Source of the DNA: Tricholomella constricta
Lineage: Eukaryota > Basidiomycota > Agaricomycetes > Agaricales > Lyophyllaceae
Assembly: GCA_013368375.1 (NCBI GenBank)
Contig: JAACJP010000038.1
Location: 372,001 to 436,000, forward strand
Length of the DNA stretch: 64,000 nt
Reading direction: 5' to 3'
Positions within the stretch are counted from its first letter, which is position 1; each line of letters begins with the position of its first letter. Under the pieces are notes generated by a model, which made no database searches, was not told the DNA's origin, and worked only from the letters and a program-made list of their open reading frames with translations. Of the stretch, positions 1-10,602 are shown in pieces. The translations under genes were made by a program, and so were the position numbers.

Positions 1-261
1 GCTTCTGAGGTATCGCTCTCGCACGGAGGTCAGGGGCAGGAAGGCGGGGCTGAGGCCGAGGGCTGCGGGCTGCGGCGTGCGGCGTGCGGCGTGCGGCGTG
101 CTGGAGAAGGAGGGAAAGGCGCTGGTGAGTGTATGTGTTCCAGGTCTTTGTCCCTCCCTCCCTTTCGCTCCCCTTTCGCTCGCCACCCTTACCCTCTTTC
201 TTGACGTCCGTCACGACCCCTTCAAGTTCTTAACAGTTCTGAGCTCTTCTTCCGTCTAGTG

Positions 262-549
262 GTTTCAAAGACACACACCCCAAGGTTCTCCTGTCCCACA
301 TCCTCCGCGCCGTTTACACCTAGTCCTGCCTCGACCCCGCCCTCGTCAAGGACATCTTTGTCGGGAACGTCCTCCCGGCTGGCGGAGGCGCCGTTGCTGC
401 CCGCATGGCTGCTCTGCGCTCCAACGTACCTTACACTGCCTCCTTCTTCACACCGTCAACCGCTAGTGCTCCTTTGGCCTCAACAGCGTCACCCCGAGTG
501 CTTTGTCGGTGCGTCCTGTCTCTGGACTACGACTCATTATGGTTCGTAG
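262..549 (+). pseudogene. 3-ketoacyl-CoA thiolase remnant, N-terminal part (copy 1)
   Basis: Thiolase catalyses the last step of fatty-acid beta-oxidation; the fungal enzyme of this type is peroxisomal. The translation reads GFKDTHPKVLLSHILRAVYT, then an in-frame stop plus one-base shift, then DPALVKDIFVGNVLPAGGGA and ARMAALRSNVPYTASFFT, and after a second shift a decayed version of the VNRQCSSGLN block that contains the nucleophilic cysteine in intact thiolases. A possible THHYGS-like stretch follows near 530. An intron-like GTGAGT...TAG (about 123-258) precedes the exon. Only about the first third of the family length is visible; the catalytic core and C-terminal PTS region are absent. Clearly a dead fragment. 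Confidence 0.8.
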
Positions 550-1683
550 GCGAAGCACGACTGCACGGAATATCAGACTGCAACGGATATGTACAAAGCA
601 AAGCTCCCTCTTCTCCAGGTCATGACGATTGATGACCTCCTGGATTACAACGTTGACGCGATGGTCGAGCGAACAAAAAGATAGCTCTATCTGACTGGGA
701 TGATGCACTGTGTGAGTGGAGAGTTGAGCCATGGGTGAGAAGTACTGAACGATGGTGAAGTGGAGATGTTCTTATAGATGGAATTGTGTAGTACCATATC
801 AAATATCAGCCTCGTATTCGTGACGAGTGGGCACCGAAAGTGAAGGATCGTGTTGTTCACGACGGCTAGCACTTCGAGTCACAGCATGAGCACGGTGGTT
901 ACGCTCCACGACGATAGGGCCTCTGACAGTCGACCTGATCTAGAAATGCACATCCACAAAAGCAAATTTAAACAAATTGTATACAGTAATAGGATCCTGA
1001 TCTTCGATGAACTCGTCTATCTCCTGGTGCAGCCCTTCCGCAGAAAGAGCAGACACTGGTATTGTCGAGGGTGTGCTAAGGTCTTGTAAGACGTATGATG
1101 GATTCGCTGCGACCATCAACCCTTCTCCGCGCGTACTTCGCTTCTCTCCATAGTATCGTTCACCTTAGCACCTGGAAATCTAAGTCGAAATTAGATACAT
1201 GGAGCACCAGTGAAAGATATCGTGGCCTATATCACTTACCCAAGGCATGACGCGATAGCGAAGATCTTCGTGTTGAGTGAATTAGTAGAATCGCACCATA
1301 TCAGCACCTGCGAATGTCATTCGCTTCCATTCCATCCATTCCATCCATTCCGTACATCCACTCCACATCTTCTGCCCACAACCGTGTCAGTGGAGGGAGG
1401 CTATATGCGGGAAAGAGAACGAAAATCTCTTGTTTCACCAGTATGTCACTGGGAGGATGGACTAAATCAGTCTTGGGCTGGCGATGATAATTCGGTCGTC
1501 CGCCAATCGCCGTCACGGCTGTAGTGTACACGCGAGGTCAGTGGAAAGAAAGAGATGAGTACATCGTGTCAATGAGCATCAAACGCACCTCTGTCCTCGT
1601 GTAGGGGGATCCGGCGAATAAACAGATACAACGGCCGCGTGGTAAGAGATCGCATGGCGTCAGTCAACTGTTTGCGAAGACGG
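550..1683. other. No recognisable gene; short coding-like scraps
   Basis: Two short open stretches are visible (about 571-689 and 850-1089 on the plus strand), but neither matches a family I know and neither has convincing start or splice context. The first ends MVERTKR followed by a stop. A short TCCATTCCA-type microsatellite lies at about 1325-1351. I see no RNA gene or promoter here. Confidence 0.4.
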
Positions 1684-2530
1684 GGCTGCCTCACTTACCT
1701 TGAATACTCAGGGGTCGAAGGGAGCAGCGAAGACGGTTAATGAGACGAAGATCTGTATTTACTTGTAAGATGTCAGACTGTGCCGGGTGAAACGGGATAA
1801 CATGGGTAACACACCTAGACATCTAAGGGAACCCGTACGCTTGAGGACGATTCGCCTGCGATTTGTGAGATTAACGAAGCAAGTTAATTTGATGTCAAAG
1901 TATCGATGCGAGGGGAGGTAGTACGCACCAAAGAAAATGATGCCCTCATCGCAAAAGTTCAACTACAGGTTTCGTCGTCAGCCCGTCGCCGTCAGGACCG
2001 TCCTTGCCAGTGTTGTCCATACGCCTGACAGAATGCACGTGAAAGGAACATACACGATGTTGAGCAGATCGTGTTGTGGCGGCTGTTTGGTGACAGATCA
2101 GTTCGTGTCCGGAGTCAAGATGGAATCGTACAGCTTACCCTACGTCTTCAAGAGGTTTGAGCCGTTGGATAGGAGTGACGGCGATGCTGAGAGCTGCGAA
2201 TGGAATGGGGTCGTTTTAGTCAAATGGAGAAAGAATGGGGTCGTTTTAGTCAAATGGAGAAAAAAGAGAAGCGGACAAACGTACGGCTAATGTGCTTGGG
2301 GTGTCGACGGGTTACCAACAATCTACAAGACGGGTGAAGGTAGTTGAAGTGTTCGTAAAGTAAGGGCTTGAAATAAAGTAGAACGCAGCAATGAATTTGA
2401 ACTTACATTATCCAATAACGCTCGCGCGACGAAGTAAATAGGAAGTCGAACACACCAAGTTGATTGTATATCACATGAGTGCAGACTGCAAGAAAGATGA
2501 GTTAAGAATGAACAAAGTGTTTGAAAGATC
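1684..2530 (-). pseudogene. Family H gene-derived remnant, unrecognised (copy 1)
   Basis: On the minus strand this stretch shows short open segments ending in donor-like boundaries (for example ...GAGTATTCAAG then GTAAGT near 1700). Related stretches, with the same CAAG/GTRAG boundary and similar flanking words such as GTCGACGGGTTGCC, occur at 34380-34870 and more weakly near 36760 and 19740. It therefore looks like part of a gene-derived, intron-bearing dispersed family. I do not recognise the protein. It holds a 30-bp direct repeat at 2204-2263. Confidence 0.35.
2204..2263. repeat. 30-bp direct tandem duplication
   Basis: A 30-bp unit beginning AATGGGGTCGTTTTAGTCAA is present twice in a row with at most terminal differences. 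The length is a multiple of three, so it keeps frame in any reading frame. It is duplicated with the block at 43392-43451. Confidence 0.9.
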
Positions 2531-2924
2531 ATCTAAAGAGTACTCAATGGATTTGCATCCTCGAACAGTTTCGCCGTCTGTATCATTGCTGTGAGAGTGC
2601 TTGATTGCCATGTCAGCGTGGTGGAATAAAGAACGATCTCACACGAATGTCCTGCCAGGCAGCCTGAGCTCGGCAGACCACGGTAACACCCTCCTCCGGC
2701 CTCTCGCCTCCCTCCCCGGTGCGCGCTGCTCACATCGTGGTCGGCGATGGACACAATGTTGGAGATCGTCATCGGCAGCGATGAGCGATGATCTCGGAGT
2801 AAAGGGCCGGTATTCCTGATGGCCTTTGACGAAGTTCACACACTGCAGATTTTTTGAATTCTCGGCGCTAAGTATGCTGCTGTGCTGTCTTCCTCGACAT
2901 CTGCAGCGATGTTCAACCCGTTTT
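2531..2924. other. No recognisable gene
   Basis: Several overlapping open frames on both strands (2533-2772 minus, 2601-2819 plus, 2639-2839 minus) cover the same GC-rich stretch and cannot all be real. None resembles a known family. The next supported feature is the MetRS remnant. Confidence 0.4.
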
Positions 2925-4055
2925 CATAGTCCTGGTCCCGTTTTTTGTGCAGTGTCGCCACAGGCACCAGTCCTTATCATATCACCAGGTATGTTATTTA
3001 TCACCATGCAGTACAACGACTCACTTTTGCTTTATAGGGCATCTCTGCTCCCTAGTAATCGCAGACGTACCGATGCCTGCTCGAGGCCAGTAGACCCATG
3101 GACTTCATTTCAGGGACGGACGAACATCCATAAGGCCGCGGAAGTTCATGCACTTCCTTCGAACAAGGTTCGCGACCCAGTTGAGCATCCATTTCCATGT
3201 GTGTTCATTTGTACTGTCCTTTGTCTGGACTCCAACTAAACTTGACGTTGCAGAGACTCGCGGACAAGGCGCAGATCAGCACTACCATTTTTATGTGCTC
3301 CATCGAAGGTGCGCACCACGCCACTGTCGAGAGCGTCTGGGTATGTACGCTATCCACTACCATACCCAACCATTCTAACAACTCCCAGAACATGTGTAAT
3401 GCCAAGGGCCTACGCCGACTACCCCGATCTCCGACAGAATGCTTCTAAACCTCCGCCCAGTTCACCATCACCCCCGCCTCAGGCACGGTCACAGTCGCAA
3501 CTGAAAGAGATGCCTCCTGGAGTGACACGCCGACAAAACAACATGTTCCATCTCTTCGCCTTCTGCGACTCCCTCAAGTACTATATGTCCTCAGCGGCCT
3601 CGAAGACACTGTTCCCGCCCCAGCATGAAGCACATCGTGAAGGTCCTCTCAGAACTGCCCTTGGACGACCTGTCGGTCTTGCGTCCCTACTCACGGCTGT
3701 CGTGGGCTGTTCCCGTGCCAGGCAACCTGGAGCATACGGTCTAAGTGTGGTTCCACGCGTTGATGGTGTATCTGGCGGGAACAGCGAATCCGCAAGAACA
3801 AAGGGCATGCAGAGGGCTGGGCCGTGGATCTGCAAATCATCGGCAAGGACGTCATCTGGTGTGTGTATCTCTCATTGCTTCAACTTGGTGTGTTGATGCT
3901 CACACGTCACGCTCGTGAAGATTACATGCCATATACCTTCCCGCGCCTCCTGCAGGGAGGCGATGGACGACTTCGGCGTCGACATTGTCAGGTTCTACCT
4001 TGCACGCATAGGCGGCCGCTTCCGTAACGACATCGGTGAGTTTTTTCTATCTTAT
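2925..4055 (+). pseudogene. Mitochondrial methionyl-tRNA synthetase remnant (copy 1)
   Basis: The class I synthetase charges mitochondrial tRNA with methionine. In order I see HLCSLVIADV (decayed HIGH region, after an intron-like GTATGT...TAG ending near 3037), GTDEH near 3115, KAAEVHALP, RLADKAQIST and EGAHHATVESVW near 3250-3345, then LPLDDLSVLRPYSRLSW and AVPVPGNLEHTV near 3660-3750, a degraded YVWFHALMVYLAGT, DLQIIGKDVIW near 3825-3860, and AMDDFGVDIVRFYLARIGGR near 3960-4018. These follow the order of fungal Msm1-type enzymes. Frameshifts separate the blocks, the KMSKS loop expected just before AMDDFG is not recognisable, and the C-terminal anticodon-binding part is missing after an intron donor near 4036. 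Confidence 0.85.
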
Positions 4056-4400
4056 CACACCGTGGCGCCTGTACTCAGGCGGGGGGTGCAGACGCAGGTT
4101 TAGACAAAGGCGAAGAGAAGGAGATAACGGTAAAACAAGAGCAGGATGGAGGCGCGAGTGGAAACAGGAATGGGAATGGGAGTGGGAGTGGGAGTGGGGA
4201 GAGGATGGAAGATGGTGAGGACAAGGACAAGGACGGGGGGGGGACGAGGACGGGGGGGGACGAGGACGGGGGACGAAGACGGGGACGGGGGGTCGAAGGC
4301 AGTACAGGAATACTAGGGGTTGTTCAACGACGGTGCAGGTCGTTCTCAATCACAATCTCGGCGCTGAACATCCTACTATCGCAGAGCCTTTTTTCGCCAT
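4056..4400. repeat. G-rich low-complexity tract
   Basis: From 4076 the sequence turns into purine-rich GGGAGTGGGAGTGGG and GGACGAGGACGGGGGG runs. The minus-strand frame through it encodes poly-(HS) and Pro/Arg, which is an artefact of the repeat. This marks the point where the two segmental-duplication copies diverge. Confidence 0.8.
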
Positions 4401-4740
4401 ACTCGCTCGACACCCGAAACGGCCGTACTATCAATTTCCTTACTTCGGCATACTGCGACCTCAGTGAGGGTGCCGCATGTCGGGAGGCTCGCCACCAGCG
4501 TCGCCAAGGAACGCGAGCTGCCCACCAAGCTCATTGCTGAGCTCTCCAGCTGAAACTCGTCCTTCAAAAACACCGCCATGAACATCACAAGCTGGACTGT
4601 TTTCGAGGTTGCAAAAGGGCGTGTCCAGGTGGAGGAGGTGGTCGGAGCGGGCGGAGAAGGTTGTGTCTACAGGCGCCCTTGATGTCAACTTTGTATTTCT
4701 CAACTGCTACAATACATCAACTCGGTCTTGACGCCGTTCT
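4401..4740 (+). pseudogene. Unrecognised coding-like remnant (AKERELPTKL type)
   Basis: A plus-strand reading gives AKERELPTKLIAELSS near 4500-4550, which resembles AKERDLSTKVITELSR encoded near 38535. Further downstream a frame reads TSWTVFEVAKGRVQVEEVVG. Stops break both. The similarity suggests that both loci carry the same exon from an unidentified gene. An imperfect copy of the satellite hairpin (CCTCAGTGAGGGTGCC) lies at 4459-4474. Confidence 0.35.
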
Positions 4741-5240
4741 CACCTCACGTCACCTCGACGCCAGATGCGCGAAGCACCCAAATATGATAAAACCCTCCAC
4801 GGTGCCCACTTGTTCTCGTTGCTGACCTTATGTTGCCCTTTGTGCGATGTAACGCCTTCCCAGTTCCCATCGATGCATTAATCAGTCCACCAGGCAGATA
4901 CACGTTCAAATTGCGCACTTGGCCATCACACGGTCCACGCAAGACTCTTGACAGACAGATGCCACGAAGGTGTGTCATTTGTAAGTATTCCTCTAAGGTT
5001 CAATTTATTCATTCATTGCGCGCAAATGCTCATCACTGCAGGTACAGCGCCCTCGTGCATTCGGCCCTTTCAACGGAACTGCAAAACATGACAAAGATGC
5101 AAATACTCACGAGGGCTACACGACGACAGGGAGGGACCTATAGGCAACAATAAGGATTGCCTTCTACTTAGCTGCGCTTATATGAAGCTCCTGATGCGCG
5201 AAGCTGACTTGTTGGCCCAACTGTGTATGTACTTTGTAGT
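4741..5240. other. Intron-bearing remnant, unrecognised
   Basis: Plus-strand stretch PVPIDALISPPGRYTFKLRT (about 4860-4920) has a distant feel of the mitochondrial ribosomal protein uL11 pattern (PVP...PDR.FTF..RTPP), followed by an intron-like GTAAGT...CAG around 4981-5040. The match is too short to name the gene. No other feature is visible. Confidence 0.25.
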
Positions 5241-5280
5241 CGCAAGGACCACTGCTAAGGCTGAGCCTGGTATATCAAAG
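5241..5280 (+). repeat. Left flank of composite satellite locus 1
   Basis: This 40-bp stretch (CGCAAGGACC ... GGTATATCAAAG) is matched in the same orientation at 60306-60345. It anchors the comparison showing that the next segment is inverted between the two loci. Confidence 0.75.
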
Positions 5281-5285
5281 CCTTC

Positions 5286-5580
5286 CGCAGTCACTGCAAG
5301 GGAAGCTCGCCAGGCTGCAAGTACTGGGAATGAAGGAAGGGAAGGGGTGCAGGGAAAATTCCGGTCCTTCGGGTTTTAATTTTGAATGTAAACAAGGTAG
5401 AATCTAATCATGACTGAATGCTGCTCTTCTGTAATAATTTTGAGAGTATTATGGAGACCTTCGAGAAATATATAGAGTCTTAAGGCAGTTGCTTCGCCTT
5501 CATTCAGATGGACAAAGATTATGCAGAGATCTGGTGCTGCTCTTGCAGTGGAGCCGCGGAGCCCGAAGCCCCGAGCCTGT
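5286..5580 (+). repeat. Segment S, forward orientation (inverted at 60346-60647)
   Basis: This ~295-bp AT-richer segment aligns well along its whole length with the reverse complement of 60346-60647, while the flanks on both sides keep the same orientation in the two loci. The part from about 5480 on is also present in forward orientation at locus 2 (25463-25580). No gene is visible in it; the downstream end runs into the AGCCCGAAGCCC minisatellite. Confidence 0.85.
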
Positions 5581-5775
5581 GCCCAAAGCCCGAAGCTCCA
5601 ATCACGTTCCCAAAGCCCGAGGCCCCAGAGCCCGAAGCCCCATAGCCCGAAGCCCCAGAGCCCGAAGTCCCAGAGCCAGAAGCCTCAAAGTCCCGAGCCC
5701 TTGCCCCGTGCTCCAACCCCCAAGCCCGTACTCGAAGCCCCGAACCTGTGCCCCAAGCCCATGCCCCAGGGTTGC
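5555..5775 (+). repeat. AGCCCGAAGCCC-type minisatellite, locus 1
   Basis: A degenerate 9-15 bp unit built from AGCCCGAAGCCCC is repeated many times. The same array type starts the composite satellite at 25542 and 60648. The Ser/Pro/Lys-rich open frames through it (5489-5857, 5521-5997) are repeat artefacts. Confidence 0.9.
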
Positions 5776-5839
5776 AATCCCAACAGACAGTTGGTTTGCT
5801 TGCAGGCATTGGGGGACATTGTTGTGTGCACGTGTACTG

Positions 5840-6260
5840 ATTACACACCCTCACTGAGGGTGCCGTGCACATCATTCCATCTACCATTCTCGGCAGGTTT
5901 GGTAACATGGATGGATGTTAGTTTGCTTGTGGGCATGGGCGCACCCTCACTGAGGGTGCCATTCCATGTACCATTCTGTGCACTTCTGGGAACATGACCA
6001 AATTGCGGGCATGGGTGGTGCTGTGAAGTCATTCCATTGACCGTTTTCCAGAACATGTCCAAATTGCGGGCATGGGTGCACCCTTACTGAGGGTGCTGTG
6101 AAGTCATTCCATTGACCGTTTTCCAGAACATGTCCAAATTGCGGGCATGGGCACACCCTCACTGAGAGTGCCATGCACATTGTTCCATCTACCATTCACC
6201 GCACATTTGGGAATATGTCCAATTTGCGGCCATGGGCGCACCCTGACTGAGGGTGTCAGT
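5840..6260 (+). repeat. Hairpin minisatellite, locus 1
   Basis: Six copies of a palindrome with arms GCACCCTCA and TGAGGGTGC around one central base lie at about 5845, 5941, 6077, 6151 and 6237 plus a hairpin-less repeat near 6000. They are spaced 70-140 bp apart and separated by a conserved filler (TTCCATCTACCATTC, GGGAACATGTCCAAATTGCG, GGGCATGGGC). The copy at 5941-5960 is perfect. The array leads directly into the macrosatellite unit. Confidence 0.9.
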
Positions 6261-7607
6261 GGTCTGTTTGTTCAATAGACTAGCCAGTATTCTGAGCGAG
6301 TATAATAGATCGAACTAGCTACGTACGACTAGCGGCAGTATAATAGATCGGACTAGCTACGTACGGAAGTTTGCTTGCAGCGAGATGCAAGTCAAATCAA
6401 ACACACTGCACACGATTGTTCCTGACAACGCAAATCTAACGCCAGCGAGGCAACATAGAAGCTGATGCGCAACTCGGGCAATTTGCGTGAACGCTAGTAT
6501 TCTCAGCAAGTGCAATAAATTACGTACCCACTAGCGTAACAATTTTATGATGTTCCTGACGATGCAAATCCAACGCTAGCGAGGCAATGTAGAATCTGAC
6601 GGGCAGTCTGCTTTGTGTAAAATCTAGTATTCTCAGCAAGGACAATAAATTGTGTACAACTAGTGGCACGTTTTGATGAGATGTTGTTTGAGTGATACGT
6701 TCCAACGAGAGCGAGGGAGGGTGTAGGGATATCTTTGGGCATACGCAACGACGACTTTCACTGCAATTGACGTAGCCGATGAGCAACAGGTCAATACGTT
6801 CTAGCAACACAATAACCGATGAGTGACAGGTGAAAGCCATTGAAGTCGAGCTCTGTGGTGTGTACTTGTTTTGTTGTGATCCTGACGGTAAGTTTGCTTG
6901 CGTGAACGTTGTTGTGCATGCGTGTGGTGATCGCAACGGTTGGCATTCCTTTGAAGCTCAAGAGAAAAAATGTACGGCTACGTGGAACATGACCTGCGAC
7001 TGAACATGGTGCGTGGGAGGCGACTGGTGTACGTGACGCATGGCGTACCCAGCGAGTGGCGTACCCGGCGACCGGTTAGAGGTTTGGGTTAGAGCTTCGG
7101 GTGCCTCGGTTAGAGTTTTGGGTTGGGAACGTTTCTGCTCGTGTTTCGGTTAAGGTCCGGAAACATGTTCTGCTCTGAAACGATGGAGCGAGATGCAAGT
7201 CAAATCAAACGCACCGCACACAATTAATCCCGACAATGCAAATCCAACGCCAGCGAGGCGACATAAAATCTGACGGGCAATTTGCGTTAACGTATTCTGA
7301 GCAAGTACAATAAATTACGTACAACTTATTGTGCCAGCAAGGCAACGTAAAACCTGATGTGCAATATGGGCAGTTTGCGTGAGCGCTAGTATTCTCAGCA
7401 AGTACAATAAATTATGTACAACTAGTCACACATTTTTATGAGACATTGTTTGAGTCTAGCGACACATTTGAGTAAGACTTGGCCATATGGAACAACAACT
7501 CTCACTGCAATCGACGTAGCCAATGATCGACAGGTCAAGGAGGTGTGTGCTTCTTTTGTTGTGATCCCGACGGACGGTTGGTTTTCTTGCAGGCATATGC
7601 GCACCCT
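6225..7607 (+). repeat. Macrosatellite unit, diverged single copy, locus 1
   Basis: This aligns with the 1672-bp unit of 25911-27582, but with deletions and more substitutions. It contains the dispersed sub-repeat TATTCTCAGCAAG ... ACAATAAATTACGTAC several times and the degenerate telomere-like tract at about 7076-7160. It stops at ...GCACCCT, inside what would be the next hairpin, where module A1 begins. Confidence 0.85.
7076..7160 (+). repeat. Degenerate telomere-like tract, locus 1
   Basis: Repeated GGTTAGAG, TTTGGGTTAGAG and TTTGGGTTGGG words resemble decayed TTAGGG repeats (the fungal telomere type). The same tract sits at a fixed place in every macrosatellite unit. It follows two or three copies of a GTGGCGTACCC word. 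Confidence 0.6.
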
Positions 7608-8210
7608 AGTCATTGGCGGAGTGGATAACGACCCGTTATCCACTCAGATTTTGGACCCGATTTTTCTCAAGATTGAAACAAGCAATTGGAGTCAAACCAA
7701 CAGCAAAATATATACTTTTACATGTCCTAGAGCTCGCGCACTCATTCATTTGACGAGATATGTATTCTCGGGGGTGCTATGGACCACCGAAAAGAGGGGC
7801 AAAAGCGTGGGAAAGTACACAATTGAGTCTCCTCAACGCTTCCACATCCGAGATCATGGTATCGGAAGACGTTTATATATACATTCGATGGCGCGCGCAC
7901 TTTTTTTAAAGAAAATCGGTGAAGAATTGAGTGAGCTATAGACAATTTCGTGTGGCGGGTTCGGGTGGGTGGCTGATGTGGCTGTGCTAAAAGTCCGCTC
8001 GGGGCGGTTTTCAATTTCTAAAATATTTACTACAAGTGCGCCACCCACAAAAATTTGTGCGCGGGCTGCGTAATTTGGATCTTCCCTCATCCTGAATTTT
8101 CTGGAGGTGGCGCGGCTGAACTGTTGAAAGGCGTCAGGGATCTTTGCGACCTGCGCGCGGGTGCGCGACCCGCGCCTCGGCAATTGCCGGTCACCGCCGC
8201 CTGCCATTCT
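7608..8210. mobile_element. Module A1, hairpin-ended repeat (~603 bp)
   Basis: Begins AGTCATTGGCGG after host CT and carries a perfect 10-bp hairpin (GTGGATAACG at 7621-7630, loop ACC, CGTTATCCAC at 7634-7643). Near the right end GCGCGGGT...ACCCGCGC can pair, followed by the palindrome CGGCAATTGCCG. The left flank is a macrosatellite unit interrupted in the middle of its own hairpin; the right flank is unrelated. A plus-strand frame is open over much of the module but ends early here (stop at 7939). With A4 it forms a subfamily with an ACC loop. Confidence 0.85.
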
Positions 8211-8960
8211 GCCTTGCTGGTCATCGTCCTCCACAGCGCCAGGTCTACCCGCCGTTCTCCATTCCCTCCAGGTGTCATTCCTATCGCAGAACCAGATACC
8301 CAAGCCTCTTTCTGGTGCACTGCTACTATGTCTAAGAACTCGGCTGCTAGAACCGTCAGTCTGTGCTATGTTTCTGCTCAGCCGTAGCAGGGCTCGCTTA
8401 CTGCCCCTGGAACATCCAAGCTGCACTCAAGGAACATTTTTTACGATATAGATCTCGAAGACCTATTGCCCCCGGCCTCTGGTGTCGATGTCTAGTGTTC
8501 GACGTGATATGAAGGCTGTTGGGCCTGAAGAGAGGACAGAGCAGGGATCAGTTGGCATCTCTCAAGGTGCGTAGTGTTGATCTCTCGCACATTGGACTGT
8601 TTCTAATCGAATTTACTTAGGAGATTCATCGGCAGTCAATTAGGGATGCAGTTCGAGGACTGTGCCACATGTGGAGCGCAGCATATCCCGAATGCGCAGG
8701 TGGATTTACCGCCCATCGCTGCGCCCTCGCCTGCAGCCAATTTTTAGCCGAATGGACTCTCGACAGCTTATCGGTGCCTTCCAAAGCCTCTCAAGCAGCC
8801 GTGAGACCATTCCCGGCTGCGGTAGTCGCTGACTCAATGCCCACTACTGCACCCCAGAACCCGTCACAGCATCAGTCATACCCACGCACACGCCCTCGCC
8901 TCCCTCCCTCCTCAAAGACATCTCCCCCCCACACATGAGACACTTGTAACTCTCCTCTGC
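8211..8960 (+). pseudogene. Unrecognised gene fragment right of A1
   Basis: Plus-strand readings such as GMQFEDCATCGAQHIPNAQV (about 8645-8705) look coding but are broken, with an intron-like GTGCGTAG...TTAG near 8570-8620. Several frames overlap and I cannot assign a family. The segment is not related to what follows the other A copies at the same place. Confidence 0.35.
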
Positions 8961-10010
8961 AGCCCCTGCCAGCACAGTGCTCCCAACCCTTCACCTCCAA
9001 CTCCATCCCCGCCTTCATCGACAATGAAGTCCCAGTCTTCCCAAAGTCACACCGTCGCCATCCCTGCCACCGCCGCTACAGCAGCCATCGCCCACCTCCC
9101 TTTTCGTTCCCAGGTGTCGTGATCAGCCCCAGCGGCGGCGGCAGTGGCGCCGGAATGGGCCAACCCCGCCTTTCGTTGCTAAACCCGTCTACGAGCCATT
9201 TCACACTCAGCATTTCATTCCTTGGGTGCCCGAAGATCGATGGGCAAGGCGGTGGCTGCTGTGCAACCGAAGGAAGCGGAACAAGCGGTCCAAGGTGCGT
9301 ACGTTACTCTGTATTCATAATTCTCGTTCATGGCTAACGGGTTTACGTTATCTAACCCAGGCTGCCCTTGTCGAATATGCAACAATAGCAGCAGCAATCG
9401 TGGCGGCGCCCGTTGCGTCTTCAAAGTCTCCCAGTCGGGGGCAGCGGCCAATTATATTGCTATCACCCCCACTGCCGACTCTACTCCTGCACACATGCCA
9501 GAAGCTTCCACTGAGGATGCAAACACGGTCGCTGCCCCGTCTTCAAGCAGTTGGCCTGCACCAGGAATGGCAACGACGACGACGACGCCTGCGATGGTGA
9601 CGCTGGGGAAGGGGGACGGGAAGATGGAGAAGTAGAGACAGAGGCGTGGCTTAGGCAGGCAGAGATGGTGAAGGAGGCGACGCTGGCGCGGGAGGCGTCC
9701 GAGGCGCAGGGAAAATCAGAGCAGCAGAGGCAAGAGGAGGAGAAGAGTGCAGGGTGGGAGCCGGGCGTGAACCCGATGAAGGCGCCATCCTTTACATCGA
9801 GGTCGCTCATTAACAAGGCCATCACGGCTGGCCTACGTACGGTGGTGGGAGAATGGGAGGGAGGTTATCGATGTTGATGAGAATGAGGGCGAGGCGGGGG
9901 ATGCTGCTGGAAATGTATCATTGAGCAGACATATGAGGGTGTGCATGTACGTGGTGGTATCACGTGCGCGGCGCCCTCAGTGAGGGCGCCAAATGCCAAA
10001 CTTACCTCCA
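8961..10010 (+). pseudogene. Gene-fragment family E, copy 1
   Basis: Related to 15800-17215 and, in part, to 13360-13810 and 32880-33430. Shared features are a Pro-rich start, an intron-like GTGCGTACG...CAG at about 9294-9360, the words GCCCTTGTCGAATATGCAAC and GCGCCCGTTGCGTC, and a Glu/Gln-rich coding-like stretch (AEMVKEATLAREASEAQGK) near 9660-9730. The copy ends at the GGCGCCCTCA hairpin. The source gene is unknown; an intron-bearing, disordered-protein-like exon set is the best description. Confidence 0.5.
9970..9990. repeat. Hairpin B, GGCGCCCTCA variant
   Basis: Perfect 10-bp inverted repeat, GGCGCCCTCA - G - TGAGGGCGCC, preceded by CACGTGCGC at 9961. The same hairpin closes family E/D copies at 13790, 17172 and 33412. 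Confidence 0.9.
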
Positions 10011-10316
10011 TGGTTACTCTTAATTATAATTCATTTTGTCGTTTGGATTTTCTCTTGCAGCCTACACAGAGCTAGAGATGATCCGGCGACCCTTATGGCG
10101 ATCGGGCACGAAGCCTTATAGAACAGATAGTGGTGAGCAAACATTTTATGAATAAAACGATCTGTAACGGTGCTTTGCTTCGCTCCAGGCGACCCACCCT
10201 TCTTGGCAAAGTCCACCGACGACCGCGACACCGGCGTCGCCTCACTCCACCACATTAGCGTTCCGCGTGCTGACTCCCACGCTTGTGTACACTGCTCATA
10301 ATCCACTTCGTTACAG
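10011..10316. other. Intron-like AT-rich stretch and short exon scraps
   Basis: AT-rich bases end in a branch/acceptor-like TTTTCTCTTGCAG near 10060, followed by a short plus-strand open stretch and donor-like GTGAGCAAAC near 10131. No family recognised. Confidence 0.3.
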
Positions 10317-10440
10317 CTCTCTTAAACGGGCTGTACCCGCTGGGCTCGGCCACCACTCCACTCTACTTTGCTACGCCCCTCGGCCACGTCGACATCGTCA
10401 AGCTATTGCCCGAATGTGTGGGATCTGGGGCGACGACGAC
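10317..10440 (+). pseudogene. Ankyrin-repeat remnant
   Basis: The plus-strand translation reads NGLYPLGSATTPLYFATP then LGHVDIVKLLPE, close to the ankyrin consensus (TPLHxAxxxGHxxIVKLLLE) that mediates protein binding. Only about one repeat is present. The downstream GACGACGGTGATGAGCAGGAG and intron GTGAGTCAATC...CTGCAG match the start of gene-fragment family G (20860-20940, 50540-50640). Confidence 0.6.
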
Positions 10441-10602
10441 GACGGTGATGAGCAGGAGATATGGGGATAGAAAGGTGAGTCAATCAATGACATGGCTGGT
10501 CGGGGCTAACTGCAGATGCGTGTTCACCACCCAACTTCAGACATGCCATTTTCTGTCCAGATCAACACCAAATGCCTCCCCGCCACCGCCGCCGGCACTC
10601 AG
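10441..10602. other. Family G-like intron and exon scrap
   Basis: Contains GAGCAGGAGATATGGGG followed by an intron-like stretch ending CTGCAG at about 10515, matching the corresponding place in family G copies. Ends where repeat C begins. Confidence 0.4.

Larger units (their letters stand above)
1..4075 (+). repeat. Segmental duplication, copy 1 (partner 41189-45263)
   Basis: This stretch recurs at a constant offset of 41188 in the same orientation. I compared the two by eye and saw only one clear difference (G at 58 versus A at 41246), so the duplication is very recent or homogenised. It may extend left of the window, since base 1 is already inside it. The right breakpoint is sharp: after ...GTACT the first copy continues with a G-rich tract, while the second copy passes directly into module A5. 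The breakpoint lies in an intron-like stretch of the methionyl-tRNA synthetase remnant. The block contains thiolase and MetRS remnants and a family H remnant. Confidence 0.95.

Noticed and set aside
4047..4349. Histidine/serine-repeat protein on the minus strand
   Set aside because: Pure translation of a GGGAGT/GGACGG simple repeat.
4860..5100. Mitochondrial ribosomal protein uL11 remnant
   Set aside because: Only a ~20-residue pattern resembles uL11; flanking exons do not continue the match, so the gene is not named.
5840..6260. Regularly spaced palindromic repeats, looking like a CRISPR array
   Set aside because: Spacers are not unique: they are the same degenerate filler in every unit. 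The arrays occur in an intron-rich fungal context with no cas-like genes. It is a minisatellite.
7608..8210. Naming module A a Helitron
   Set aside because: The hairpin near one end is suggestive, but the other end, an A|T target and a rolling-circle/helicase gene were not found, and a CT target is not typical. Left unnamed.
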